Assembly: GCA_026545765.1 (NCBI GenBank) | Contig: CM048842.1 | Span: forward strand, 42,913,431-42,977,430 | Length of the DNA: 64,000 nucleotides | Direction of reading: 5' to 3' | Source of the DNA: Plantago major | Lineage: Eukaryota > Streptophyta > Magnoliopsida > Lamiales > Plantaginaceae | Shown: in pieces, positions 33,222 through 44,788 of the stretch | Position numbering within the stretch: the stretch's first letter is position 1 | Layout of the letters: the number at the start of each line of letters is the position of its first letter | Program-made: the position numbers and the translations under genes | The notes under the pieces: model-generated | Seen by the model: the letters and a program-made list of their open reading frames with translations, nothing else | What the model was told of the DNA's origin: nothing | The model's database searches: none

Positions 33222-34468
33222 TTAGTCCTGATCTGGGGGAGGAGTTGATAGCAACGTTGTTGCTACTTGCTCAGACAAGTGTGTCACTAGGGTGAGTGAC
33301 TCGTTCTTTTCAGCGTCGGGTACTTTGTCTCCCGTTCTTAGCGGATAGGAGGCTAGGAAATCAGCTAGAACTTGGGATTTCTTGGCCGTAGGCGCTTGGT
33401 ACTCGATGTTAAGTTCTCCTAGTTGAATGACCCATTTGGCTAGGCGTCCTGACTTTTTTGGTTTCCCTAGAACTTGCTTTAGTGGTTGACAACTGGTAAG
33501 GACTATCACCTCATATGACATGAAGTATGGCTTTAATCTGGCAGCTGCATTGACGACGCAGAAAGCGTGTTTCTCAATTTCTGAATAGTTCTTCTCGGCG
33601 CTTGTAAGTGCTTTGCTTAGGTAGTAGACGGGAAGGTGTTCGTTCTTGAATATCCTGACCATTACCGAGCTTACTGCTTCTGGACTTATTGCTAGATATA
33701 AGTACAGGGGTTCCCCCGGTGCTGGGATGGCTAAAAGAGGTGGACTGACCAGGTATTTATTTAGTTCTTCGAAGGCCTCCATACAAGCGTCTGCCCATTC
33801 AAAGTTTGCAGTCTTCCGTAGAGCTTTGAAGAATGGTAAACTTTTCTTGGCTGACCGAGATATAAATCGGCTGAGTGAGATAACTTTGCCTACTAGCTGT
33901 TGTACTTCGTTCAAGTTCTTTGGATGGGGAAGTTCTAAGACTGCCTTTATCTTGTCAGATTAGCTACAATTCCTCTTTCTGTCACCATGTACCCTAGGAA
34001 TTTTCCTCCCTTCACTGCAAAGGTACACTTCGCGGGATTAAACTTCATCCTATACTTTCTGAGTATAGAAAAGCACTTGGTTAGGTGGGCGACGTGCTGG
34101 CTTTCCTCCTTGCTCTTTACCACCATGTCATCCACATATACCTCCATTTTCTTCCCAATTTCTTCCTTGAACATTTGGTTGACAAGTCTCTGATAGGTGG
34201 CACCTGCATTTCTGAGTCCAAAAGGCATTACGTTGAAACAGTAAACTCCTCGTGCGGTGACAAAAGTTGTTTTTGCTATATCTTCTTTAGCCATCTTAAT
34301 TTGATAAAAGCCCTGGAATGCATCCATGAAGCTTAGGAGTGCGCAACCTGCAATAGAATCTACTAGGACATCTATCCTTGGGAGCGAATAAGGGTCCCTC
34401 GGACAGAATTGATTCAGAGTGGTAAAGTCATTGCACATTCTCCACTTTCCAGGAGATTTTTGCACCAA
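33222..34468 (-). pseudogene. Tat element 1 reverse transcriptase and RNase H
   Basis: Reverse transcriptase motifs in order: WRMCNDFTTLNQFCPRDPY, ALLSFMDAFQGFYQI, VMPFGLRNAGATYQRL, and the catalytic VYVDDMVVKSK. The connection (FISRSAKKSLPFFKAL) and RNase H (PLYLYLAISPEAVSSV, VYYLSKALTSAEKNYSEIE, SQVLADFLASYP) follow. Typical Ty3/Gypsy enzyme, broken here. Confidence 0.93.
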
Positions 34469-34771
34469 AACAACGTTGCATAACCATTCTGAGTAATGGG
34501 CTTCCTTGATATGTCCTGCTTTTAGTAGTCTTTCTACTTTCCCGGCAATGATCTTATCATGTTCTGTCCCATGGTCCCTCTTCTTCTGTCGGATTGGTCA
34601 TATGCTTGGATCTACATGTAGGTTGTGAACCATAATCCTTGGATCGATCCCTGTGAGATCTTCAGTTTCCCATGCAAAGATGTATATTTTCCCTTACGAA
34701 AGTAGTTAGTTTGAGCTCGGACTCTACTGTCATACTTGTTCCTATCCCCATGACTTTCTCGGGATCATCCT

Positions 34772-35806
34772 CTAGTAGTTGTATTTCTTTGGTTTCACAT
34801 GGGGTTCAATCCAAAGTTCAGCGAGAAATCTTTTCTTGGGGGTTTGACTTGCGGGTTGTTCTGGGATGACCTTGTACTCCTGTATACTTCCCACATTGGT
34901 GAGGATTGGAAAGCACATTTTCTTGGTACCTTGATTTGGATCAAGGTCCAGGTGTGAACCTCCCTTCAGTCGAGGCAATGACATTCGTCTGGCTATCAGG
35001 GAATAACATTCCCATGCCTCTCTTCTGTTTCCTACTACTTCTCCTATCCCGTGGGGGGTTGGAAATTTCATTTTGAGATGAAAAGTAGAGGGGATTGCTC
35101 TGAAAGTATTGATGAATGGTCTTCCAAACAAGACTATATAGTCGAAGGGTGAGTCTACTACAAGGAATTACACTTCTTGGGTTACTCTATATGGCATCTG
35201 TCCCATTGAGACTGTCAAATAGACGCTTCCAAGTGGTTTCACTCCCGCTCCCTCAAATCCTTGTAAAGACGTCGTGACACTTCTGAGTCCTTTGGGCTTC
35301 AACTCCATCTTTGCCAAGGTTTCCATGAATATGACGTTGGCAGAGCTTCCGGTGTCAACCAATACTTTAGTAACGGCATAGTTGGCAATATCCAATTTGA
35401 TGACCAGAGGTAAATCCAGATTACAAATTTTTCCTTGTCCAACGCATGGTGGAGGAGCCTCCAATTCATCAAAGGAGATAAGGTTGGCTCCTTTTCGGAT
35501 GGAATTGACCATGGTATCATCTAACCTTTTGATGCTTTTAGCCATTAATTCTCTAGTTTTGCGATTGTCACCCCCTACTCGTCCTCCTGTGATAGAGAAA
35601 ATTATCCCTTTTTTAGGTGCGTTTTTGTAATCTTCGTGATAACCTTGGTCATTATCATCTCGAGCTGTGTGAGTTCTGTCATTCTTTTCAGGTCGTTCAT
35701 TGGGAGTTCGCTCTCGGGAGTGAGGTATGGGATGTGTCCCCCTTGTCTGCTGCTGATGATCATCTCGACGGAGGATGTAATTGTTCAGATATCCTAATTC
35801 GATCAA
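34772..35806 (-). pseudogene. Tat element 1 aspartic protease region
   Basis: The active-site block VTKVLVDTGSSANVIF (about 35390-35340 on the minus strand) is the retropepsin DTG motif. It is followed by YNAIFGRP-type sequence (readable as MFGRPFINTFRAIPSTFHLK at 35131), which leads into the linker before reverse transcriptase. It would cleave the polyprotein. Broken here. Confidence 0.88.
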
Positions 35807-35829
35807 TATTTCTATCTCATTCTTGAGAT

Positions 35830-37021
35830 CTACACAGTCCTCGGTTTGATGCCAGGTTGCTTGTGGGAACGACAGTATTGGTTCGAGACTCTTGACTGTC
35901 GGTTTTCCTTGAACTTCTTAGGCCATTGGAGTCCATAGCCTTTGTCTTTAATTGCTGCTAGGATCTCGGTTCTTGGGGAACTTAGAATCAAATAGTTGGC
36001 GTATCTCCTCGGAGGGCTTCTTCTCCGTGTTTCCAGTCCTCTATGATTATCATCATTTCTTCTTTCATTACGAGGATTTTGTTGAGTCCTTGTTTCATTC
36101 TTCTCATTCCTTTCCTTCTTTTCTTCAGTGCGGGTGGGATAATGTTTCCTGTATTCTTCTCCTGCCATAAAGCCTTCCACAGCATCATCCAACATTCGTT
36201 CATTTTTTACTCTTCCCTCAGAGATTAATGCCCGTAGGCCCTCGTGTTTGGTGTTAGAGTACATGTATCCCACCTTTTCTTTCAAGGAATGTACTTCCAC
36301 CAATAGCAAGGCATCATAGAATCTGGTTATGAAACTTCTCAAAGTTTCGTTGTTTCTTTGTACCGTGTTGGCCATGTAGGTAATGGGTTTCTTCTTGGTC
36401 CGATAATTCTCGAAATTTCGGACGAAAGCGTCCGTCAACTGTTGATAACTGGTAATTGATCCTGGTTTCAACTCTAGCCACCAATCCATTGCCTTTCCAT
36501 AGAATGTTCCGGGAAAAGACTGAGCATGGATGTGTTTACTGAATCCATTGCCTGACAGTGCACACTCGTACTGACCTGGTGCCCCACTGGACAAGTGGTT
36601 CCGTCGTATTTGTCGATGTTAGTGGGTACAACTCTATTTTCTGGTAGTATAGCAACTCGGATTGCGGGCTTAATGGTCTTGGATTTCGATCCAAAGGACA
36701 TAATCTCTCTGGCTCGTATCATTTTCTCCAGTCGATCTTGCTCGACAGCGAGTTCTCTTTGTCGGATGGCAATTTATTCCCTGGTAAAGGATTGAACTTG
36801 ATCCTCTTCCTGATACATGTCCTCATTGTCAAGACATCTCTTTCTTGCTGGTTGGCATCTCGATTTGGACTTGGGGCACGGTTACTGGGTCTCGGTCGAT
36901 CTCTGTCATTTTGATTGTTATCTAAGTTCTCTTCAAGGGGAAGGTGAGTCGTCCAAGTACGTCCGTTTAGAAGATCACTCAAGTCAGTCGGAGGTCGGCG
37001 TGTGGCCCTGGTGCTCCGCAT
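35830..37021 (-). pseudogene. Tat element 1 gag
   Basis: The minus strand reads the retrotransposon gag domain: PGTFYGKAMDWWLELKPGSI, YQQLTDAFVRNFENYR, NETLRSFITRFYDALL. A basic tail with RSPPRRYANYL and a decayed Cys/His knuckle (YCRSHKQPG) follows. Gag forms the particle. Broken here. Confidence 0.9.
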
Positions 37022-37463
37022 TCGATTTCGTGCAGGTCATCTGACTCTGTGCGAAACTGACTGGGTCCGAGATTCGGAACGTTCTTCTTGAACTGGTATG
37101 GTTCTTCTGAGTGGGTTCTCGACTCGAGTCTCCATGGTCGCGATGATGCCGTCGAATTCTTTCAGTATCACCTGGGAAGTCGGAACTTGAACCGTCCGAT
37201 CAACGGGATTCCTATCGGTGTGTTGGGCTAGTGAAATGGGTCTCCTTCTCCCGTCTCCTTCTTCATCTTGAGGTTCGAGATTCTGTTCTTACTCGGATGG
37301 AGTAGCGGAAGAAAGGAGTCCGTCGATTTGAGAAGGTCCAACTACAGATGAAGCCTGAGTGGCCTGGGTTTGTGGCTCGGTTTGACCTGGTGGGTCAGTT
37401 ATCGGAGGAGGTCCGGGATTGATGATTCTTCTTGCTGTCTTGGGAGGCATGACGTTTTTGCTC

Positions 37464-37483
37464 GGTTCCCACAGACGGCGCCA
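37464..37483 (-). other. Tat element 1 primer binding site
   Basis: The minus strand reads TGGCGCCGTCTGTGGGAACC starting three bases inside the 5' LTR. The same site occurs in the other Tat element at 53759-53778, so both use the same tRNA primer. Confidence 0.9.
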
Positions 37484-37486
37484 ATA

Positions 37487-38055
37487 TGTTGAGGGTAAAA
37501 ATCGTCTTAGGCCGGAATAGCGCGCCTTAGCTCTAAAAAGTACCTGTGAGGCTAAGAAAAGCGAGGGTTAGACTCCTTTAAAGCCAATTTGCCTTGGAAA
37601 AACCGAGTAGTGATTCAACTCGAGCTTCGGAGCTCTCCAGAGAAAGTAGTTGAAGTGTAATAAATGACTTACCTTGAGAAGGGATGAATGAGGTCTATTT
37701 ATAGACATGATTTGGAGAACCGAATCCCCTAATTCCTGGACTAATGTCCTTATCTTACACGTGACCCGGAATTTAGGGGATCTGAATCACTACTAGCCCA
37801 GGCTCAGACCTGTTGTAGATGTCAGAGAGTGATAGGTTGGATATACCTCTTAAGGCCGGTATGTCCTCCTTCACGTTCTCGACCGTGCTTCCTTATCATT
37901 ATATTCTTGGTCAGGCTCCGTAGGTCGGTTCAACCGAGACATAGATGAGTTCTTTATAGTAGATGCGTAGCGCGATTTGGTTAATCCTTCTTAGTTCGTA
38001 GCGTTCTGTTCGTCTTAAGTCGTTCGACTTAAGCGGGACTTATTTTGGTATAACA
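37487..38055 (-). repeat. Tat element 1, 5' LTR
   Basis: 569 bp, pairing with 24685-25237. It differs from it mainly by transitions and by a short local duplication near its element-sense start. Confidence 0.93.
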
Positions 38056-38363
38056 CTGTCAAATCTGTCTCTTGGTCTTCTCCATTTTGCCCTTACCATC
38101 AACTTTTGATGTACAAAATTACAAGTATACCGGTGTTTCCTATTACTCTTAGTACTTTTATAACACCATAGGAAACACTCCTTAACAAAAACATCCGTTT
38201 CACATGAAACCTGTTTGATCAACATCATTTTTAAACAGCCAATTGGTATAGAAAGAGTAGTGTGCTGAAACTGATAGTGGATGCAAGAATAACAAAATGC
38301 AAATGCTCTTTCTTGAAGTCCTAGTTTAAAATGAGAGGTGACTTGAAGAGGAAGCTCCTCCAT
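38056..38363 (-). pseudogene. Unrecognised open frame cut by Tat element 1
   Basis: An open minus-strand frame from an ATG at 38363 runs about 102 codons to the element border. It contains a Cys/His-rich stretch (FAFCYSCIHYQFQHTTL) and a basic end (VRAKWRRPRDRF). The same frame is open further upstream, to about 38414. It might continue beyond the element into 24679-24553. I do not recognise it. It could be an exon or UTR piece of a host gene, or chance. Confidence 0.3.
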
Positions 38364-38516
38364 GTGATATTGAACAACATAAATCCTCCACCAAATCCTA
38401 TTCAGATTACAGCCCTATATCACCCAGTGTGATAGCAAAAAATAGAAAGTAGATTGCAGCCTGCTTCCTAACAGCTGGACATAGTAATTCTACTTTTAGG
38501 ACAATAACGTAACTTT
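38364..38516. other. Short gap before the Cassandra LTR
   Basis: Nothing recognisable beyond the extension of the neighbouring open frame. Confidence 0.4.
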
Positions 38517-38916
38517 TGTAACGACCTGGACCAGTAATGAGCCGGCGCGGTTACTCATGAGCAGCTCTCCGGTTGATATGATGGCCCACTATACCAACAC
38601 ATGTCCTTTCTCGCGCACTCTGTCCTCACTCGTGCGTGAACCGGGAGACTTTTTAGTTGGTCACCCATCATAAGATTGCTCCAACGTAAGCACGCTTAAC
38701 TCTGGAGTTTTTATGGATGGATTCCCGAAAAGAAAGGTGCACCTTGTTGGTATGATTCGATACCTTTAAACTGTTTGGACTTGATTTGAAACTTTGGAGC
38801 GTTACTATAAAGGTTGTCTTGAATCTCAACGGAGCAACTGCGGTGTTAGAACAAACACGGGAATCCCCGAACAAACACTCTTGACTACAACCCTGTAAAT
38901 TATCTCAAACTATTCA
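38517..38916 (-). mobile_element. Solo LTR of the Cassandra family (TRIM with 5S rRNA-derived sequence)
   Basis: A 400-bp unit starting TG and ending CA, flanked by the 5-bp duplication ACTTT (38512-38516 and 38917-38921). The minus strand holds a 5S rRNA-like stretch, including CTCCAGAGTTAAGCGTGCTT and ATGATGGGTGACC, which correspond to the A-box and C-box parts of the internal RNA polymerase III promoter of 5S genes. A 5S-derived segment inside an LTR is the defining trait of Cassandra, a small non-coding LTR retrotransposon found across plants. No second LTR or internal part is present, so it is a recombination remnant. Orientation follows the 5S strand. Confidence 0.88.
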
Positions 38917-38921
38917 ACTTT

Positions 38922-39119
38922 ATAAAAAAGAAAGGCACCTGGTCCTCACCAAGTCGTGTTCCATCATTACATTCACAGTGTGCTAGAACCAGAAATACAT
39001 TAATTTTCCAAAACATACTACATAATAGTAGCCTGTAATCATGCACATATGGATTAGTATTCGTAATAATTTGTCTAGTAGCGGTAGAGCAGATTTACAG
39101 TGTTGGAATATTGTGATTT
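38922..39119. other. 3' flank of the P450 gene
   Basis: Contains the 3' untranslated region and polyadenylation site of the minus-strand P450. No other feature is seen. Confidence 0.5.
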
Positions 39120-41642
39120 CTAGAGTTTAGTAAGAAGCAGGGGAACACCATGTTGCGGTTGAAGAGTTATTATAGGGAAGGGAGCATGCAAGTAAGAGGG
39201 AGATAGCTCGAACGAGAAGCGTTGTAATATCATAGCCAAAGTCATTTTCACTTCAATCATCGCAAAGTTTTGTCCAATGCAAAATCGTGGACCTGAGCTA
39301 AATGGTACGAAGGATGATTTTGTACTTGACGCACTTGAAACTCCTTCAGCAAATCTCCGAGGTTTGAACTCCTTTGCATCATCGCCCCATATCTTGGTAT
39401 CATGATGAATTAGGCCTATCAGAAGTGATAGTTCTATCCCTGCTGGTAACGTCATGTTCCCAAGCTTCGTTGCTTTTACGGGGGCTCGAGTCATCAAAGG
39501 GGCTGGTGGATACAACCTCAGAACCTCTTGGAAAATCATGGATACCTGCAGAACCAAGAAATTCATGACTAAGCCTTATTCTGGATAAACTACCCGAAAC
39601 ACTGATAGTTATTACTTACAATCTTGAGTTGGTCTAAAGCTTCAAAAGTTGGTTCTTTCTTTCCAAAGACTCGCAACACCTCTTCTCTTGCCAATGCCTG
39701 CCAGTCTTGATGTTTACTAAGCAAAACCAATGTCCAAGCCAACAGATTCGAAGTAGTTTCCGACCCTGCAAAGTAGAAAAGCTTGCATTCCCCTATTATA
39801 TCTTCAATGCTCATTCCCACATTCTTGTTCCCATGTTCTTGAATCTCTTTGTAATTTGATTCCATCATTATGCCCAGCAAGTCATTGCCAATGTTTTCTC
39901 CCCTTTCCATAGCCATCTCTCTCTGCTTGATCATAGACGTCAATAAGGATTTGATTCTCTTGGTGTTTGCATTCATTTTTTTGTTTGCCTCTGTAGGAAG
40001 ATACCTGTTAACAACAAAGAGTAGTATCTATGAAGTACAAATTCAATAGATATTCACAGGAGACTTCAAGAACTTCGTGCACCTCAATCCTGGAATAATA
40101 GAGTGCAGAAATAGTTGCAAAACAAGCTTTACTTGCTCTCGTTGGAGCTCAAATATCGATCTTCCTTCTCCACTATTGGCAGCACCAAATGCTGTTCGCG
40201 AAATCACATCACCTGATAAATCTTCCAAATAAGGCCACACATCAACTTCCTGGGAGCATTGATCACTATTGGAAACCAAGGCTTCCCATTTCTCTACCAT
40301 ATCAGAACAAATCGAAAACATAGCCGATGTCATTTCCTGCAGATCAATGCTCAAATCAGAACCTCCACAAACTATAAATACGTACAGTTTATACAAGATC
40401 GCAAATTGGAACCTTCAACTTATCAAGATGGAAAGGAGCGTTAAGAATCTTCCTATGTTTAGCCCATGTATCGTCCTCGAGAAAGAAAAGTCCTCCCAGG
40501 ATTGTCTGGCCTATAAAATCCGGACCTGGCTTATGAAAATCGCGCGGTCTCATCAAAATCTCCCTGATAAGCTCCGGATCAGCAATGTTCAGTCTTGGAA
40601 TATTCCCGAACCATATGAAAGAATTCTTACCTGACATATATAAACAAATCAAATCATTAACACATATAAGTGTACCATTATCAAAATTGTGCAATTGAGT
40701 ATTGAATTTAAGTTAAATTAGATCCATTAATATATATATTCCCTCCGTCCTCAGAAGCTGTCTTTTTTTTACTTTTCACAGTCCACAAAATCTAGTTGTT
40801 GAATCTAGTCATTTTTATATTAATACTTCAATTAATGGTAAAATTTTAAATTGAACTATATAATGAAAATTTAGGATCTAAATATAATTTTCATTGTATG
40901 TCGTCTGCAAAAAGTAAAAATTGAAACTTAACATCTTCTAAGGGAGCGGAGCAGTATGTAAATTAGACTTAATTAAAAAAAAATCAATTGTATTTTTCAA
41001 TTAAATTACAATCCCTAATTTCAGCCAAACAAAATCAATTCATTATTGAAAACACTAATTTATCTTTTTCAATTACATTCTAAGCTCTATATTGCCCAAC
41101 ATAATCAATTCATAATAAAAAAAAAAAAAAAAGACAATCACCAGTAACCAATTTTTTTCCTCCATGTTCTCCAATCAAATTAAAAAAATCAATGCTCACT
41201 AACTCAAATCACTAATTCACTAACAAAATGCAATCAATTATCATAAACAAAAATATTCTTCATATACTTATTAGGTGCCACAATGACATACACTATACAC
41301 TAGAATCATAGTATGTGTGAAACTTAAAAGGGTAACAAATCAAATGAATACAAAGAACTTACCATACTTGGCAACAGATTGGTGATAATATGGAAGAATA
41401 TGAGGAATTATATCATCAGAGAGGCTAATGGTCTTTGGCTGCTCAGTTTTTGCTACTTTGATGAAGTCCAAAACATCTCCAAGAGAGAAGCAGTTAAATG
41501 AGTTACCATTAAGACCTTGTTCCCTCAACAACTTCTCCAGTTTTTTAGGCCTCAACCAGGCCCAATTTACTACTTTCACCACCAGTGTTATGCATACAAG
41601 TATGAGTATAGATTGCAGCACATGGATGCGTGCAACATCCAT
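39120..41642 (-). CDS. Cytochrome P450 of the CYP72A family, five exons, intact
   Basis: The exons (minus strand) are 41642-41363, 40630-40413, 40336-40083, 40004-39620 and 39545-39120. All borders are GT-AG, the phases agree, and the sum is 1563 nt for 520 residues. The protein is an ER-anchored haem monooxygenase fed by P450 reductase. Features in order: an N-terminal membrane helix (about 8-28); [19 protein letters not shown], typical of CYP72A; the I-helix AGSETT at about 330-335; ExxR as EVLR at 386-389; PRRF near 441-444; and the haem loop [10 protein letters not shown] with Cys468. Length and intron layout fit CYP72A genes. Members oxidise iridoids, triterpenoids, gibberellins and other compounds, so the substrate cannot be assigned. 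The second donor (AAG|GTTCCA) is a weak match. Intron 1 contains a MITE. Confidence 0.95.
40739..40954. mobile_element. Stowaway-like MITE in intron 1 of the P450 gene
   Basis: The ends TTCCCTCCGTCCTCAGAAGC and (other strand) CTGCTCCGCTCCCTTAGAAG form imperfect inverted repeats flanked by TA (40737-40738 and 40955-40956). The length is 216 bp with an A/T-rich interior. The repeats are worn, so the insertion is older than the one at 6323. Confidence 0.7.
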
Positions 41643-41706
41643 GTTAATATTTTGTAAAAAAATTTGTTGATAGCAGAAAACTGTGAAAATTAAATTAGGG
41701 AAGTGA

Positions 41707-41713
41707 CTTTATA
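41707..41713 (-). promoter_or_regulatory. Candidate TATA box of the CYP72A gene
   Basis: The minus strand reads CTATAAAGTC about 65-70 bp upstream of the start codon, leaving a leader of roughly 35-40 bp. Good sequence and spacing; use is inferred. Confidence 0.6.
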
Positions 41714-42043
41714 GTCAGCAAGAAAGACTTGGTTTGTGGTTGGTTACTGGTTAAGGTTGATCTGTTAAGTTGAAAGGATATGTAGAGATCTGATATGAAA
41801 AGTATACAAAAAAGTATTCTGTAATTAATTATTAGCGTGTCGTTAAGGGCGCTCCATGATTATTGATTAAGCAAATCCACATCCACTTATTTTATTGGCA
41901 TTTTTCAACCCATTCAACTCTTTTTGTCCTGTATTTTGGATCATACTGCCACTGTCCGGTCTATACTCTCGTAAAATTCGAAAAATACATATACCCCGCG
42001 GCTTGTATTATGTAACGAAGTGATACTCCAGTTTACAATAATA
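41714..42043. other. Upstream flank of the P450 gene up to the Helitron terminus
   Basis: A/T-rich promoter-proximal sequence with no gene. The Helitron begins only about 330 bp above the P450 TATA box, so the proximal promoter is bounded by transposon sequence. Confidence 0.5.
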
Positions 42044-43645
42044 CTAGTACTAATCCGTGGCGTCGCCCCCGCATATTTAACTTTTTTATAAGTAATACGT
42101 GAAATAAAATATCATTTAAACGATGAGCCAAATTATATTAATAAAAAGATTCAATACATCGAACAATTTCAAAGAGAATGCAAAGTCAATGTATAAAATC
42201 TTCATAGTCATATGAATAATCATCAACTGCAAACTAACATTTTTTAAAAAGTAGTTAATAAAAAAATACAAATGCTTGTATTTGATAATTTAAATAACAC
42301 GTGTACTATTATAAAAAAACATGAGTAAGTCTCCTGAGAAACGGTTTTATGGAGAGTTTGTAACGTGTTTGTCAATTTCGGACGCCTTAATAGCGTTTAG
42401 GAACTCGACATAAGTATTCTCTATTGACGATATCATCTTCGTCAGGACATATGCTATTTAAACTCATGAACGCGGTGGCATCTCCAGGTAAAAGTGAACT
42501 GACATAATCATTGACCTCCGGAACTATATCATTAGTTGGATAAGAATAACCCTATCCTGAAAGTATCGGCCGTCACCGACATGGTCTGGTTTACTCGGAT
42601 ATGCACTCTTAAACTGATGCAACAATTAATATAAAGTAGAACGAATCAAAATATCCTCAGGCAATTTGAATTATACCTCACAATCACTATTACCACCAAC
42701 ATTACGAATAGTCTCCAACTTTCAACAACCGCTCAACAAACTCCCTAATACCCTCAAGTCTCAACCTCAATAGGTGAGTCGCCAGACGACAGTTAAATAA
42801 GGTCAACAAACATCATATTAAATTCAATAGTATATTATTTATAATTGAAATGAGAAAAAAATGACCATTCCTATAAAATTATTAGAAAAAACACACATGC
42901 ACATGTTCTTTGTAAGTTTGAATAAACGACATGAACCCCAATTAATGTTTCTTAGATGAGTAAAGGGAGGCCGAACTATGTCATGCTTATTACCCTTATG
43001 TCTGAAACACCCCCCCCCCCCCCACACACACACACAAAATGACAACTAATCCACCGAATGAATTTTCCAATTCTCTAAAATCGGGACCTCTCATTATGTC
43101 CTTGACACTGCAATCAAGAGCCTCAAAGCAAAATCTATAAGTCATAGGTGTCTCATTCCAAATGATTAAATTTGTAGTGTTCAACATTCTTTATAGGTCG
43201 CCGTCGAGGGTTATTATACTACACGTGATAGTTTCATCAACCTGCAACGAATTATTGAATCAAGACGGGCAGTGCAGCCTGTAGAAGTTTAGAAGCTATA
43301 CGACTCGATGCAACTGGCAGAACAATATCACGTCCACCACGTAAAGTAGAACGTAATGTCTTCCATTAAATTATTATCTGGTGCCACCATAACCATAGAC
43401 AAAGAAAACTCCACAAGTACCATAATCGTATGGTACACACTCTTTTGCTTATTAGTGAGACATAGATGCAAATGATTGTGCTGCTCAAACATGTCATCAA
43501 AATCATATAACATTTCTTCAGCAATCTGATTATTTAGACCATTATCTATGACTATGACGTTGGGCATGGACATACCTTCAAGCTGACTCAAAATACATCC
43601 ATTCCGATAAAGTGACTCTTCTATCTCAGCAAGAGTAAAATCCAT

Positions 43646-44482
43646 AATTCTTCATTGAGCTCCCGACATACATTGAAATATTGAGAAAGAAAGTTAGTAA
43701 TAAAAATGATAAATAACATATAATTACATATCGTACCTCTACAATTGATCCCTAAAAAATCCCTCCCACCCCTGGCTATTCAAACAATAACAAAAAAAAC
43801 CATGTCATTTACCAACTCACCGAATCATCTTCATCTCAGAGCAGCATGGATTTTTTAATATTGGTAAATAAAAGTGAAGTAAAAAAAATAAAATTAATAA
43901 TTTATGATTAAAGAAAAGGTAAAATGAAAAACTCCATCTTCTTTCCTTCTTTTCTTCTCCCTCTTTATTTCTTCTTTACTTCTCCGATCAACAGCTTCGA
44001 CCGGAGCTGTAAAATCAGCTTCAATAGGATCTGTAGATTATAGCTCGAATAAGAGCATTTTAATCCGATTGGAGATGTAAGACTCTGAACCCCATTGTCG
44101 TTAATTTTTGAATCCGATCTTGATATTCGATTGATGTTTGAATTCCATCCAAAAGTTTTTGGAATTATTTTAGGTTTTTAAAAAATTTATGGGTGGTGAA
44201 TAAAGAAATATATCTTCTTAAGGGTCGTGGATTCCAATTTGCAAAACCTAAAAAATTAAAAATAAAGAGAGGGAATTAAAGAAACATAAAAATCAAAATA
44301 TTTAATGGCATTTTGGTGAATAAATACAACTTTGGACGCCACATCATCAAAATGCAATTCCAATTGAGCAGGTATGTTGACTTTTGGACCCATATGTAAT
44401 TTAAAAAAAATCCCTAGTTCATTTTTTGGATAAAATTGTAATTCCTATAATAGTTGGGGGGGGGGGGGGAGAGGAATTTGTA
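43646..44482. other. Non-coding insertion or spacer inside the Helitron
   Basis: A/T-rich sequence with CTTCTT tracts, a paired phrase (AGCTTCGACCGGAGCTGTA and AGCTTCAATAGGATCTGTA) and a segment at about 44220-44470 that is repeated at 46545-46760. A G-run lies at about 44456-44469. No gene is seen. Confidence 0.5.
44220..44470 (+). repeat. Local duplication, copy A
   Basis: From TCCAATTTGCAAAACCTA through GGCATTTTGGTGAATA to TTTTGGACCCATATGTAATT this segment matches 45076-45118 joined with 46545-46760, with scattered differences. Copy B is split by a Sirevirus solo LTR; this copy is not. Confidence 0.8.
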
Positions 44483-44788
44483 ATAGAAAATACACACCAG
44501 CGCCGTTTAACTAACGACGCATCTCTGAGATGGTATATGGCATTTGGCGTTTGAGAAATGATACTTGTTTTGGCAGTCCTGTTAGTAGTACAATTATAGG
44601 GCTGAGAATTGTTGATAATATTGTATATAGAGCTTGGATGGTCCCTAGAATCAAAATCCATATTGGACAATTGATGATAGGTTGATAGTTTTGAGTTGGC
44701 TTCGTCTTTATTGATTAGGTTGGATCGCCTTTTTGTACGTATTTGTTTTGGGTAATAGAAGTTGCTCTTGGTTCAAAAAAAAAAAAAA
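44483..44788 (+). mobile_element. 5'-truncated LINE tail with poly(A)
   Basis: The plus strand reads the end of a LINE ORF2 (ISEMVYGIWRLRND, then GLRIVDNIVYRAWM), stops, and continues through a short 3' UTR to a run of 14 A at 44775-44788. Such tails are typical of dead-on-arrival LINE copies. It lies between two fragments of Helitron helicase and so probably inserted into that element. One in-frame stop precedes the recognisable part. Confidence 0.7.

Larger units (their letters stand above)
24685..38055 (-). mobile_element. Tat-lineage Ty3/Gypsy retrotransposon with both LTRs, broken
   Basis: A 13,371-bp element. In the minus direction it runs 5' LTR, primer site, gag, protease, reverse transcriptase, RNase H, a second (archaeal-type) RNase H, integrase, a long non-pol region and 3' LTR. 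The extra RNase H and the long 3' region with a gene on the opposite strand are features of the Tat lineage. It carries a number of breaks. LTR copies differ by roughly 5 percent by eye, mainly G/C to A/T changes, which suggests an age of a couple of million years at usual plant rates. Flanking 5-mers CTTTT and CTGTC match at only three of five bases, so the target duplication is uncertain. Confidence 0.92.

Noticed and set aside
24680-38060. A clean 5-bp target duplication for Tat element 1
   Set aside because: CTTTT and CTGTC share only three of five bases. Mutation, imprecise insertion or recombination between copies are all possible.
38517-38916. A functional 5S rRNA gene
   Set aside because: Only parts match 5S rRNA, the rest is LTR sequence with TG/CA ends and a target duplication. 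It fits Cassandra.
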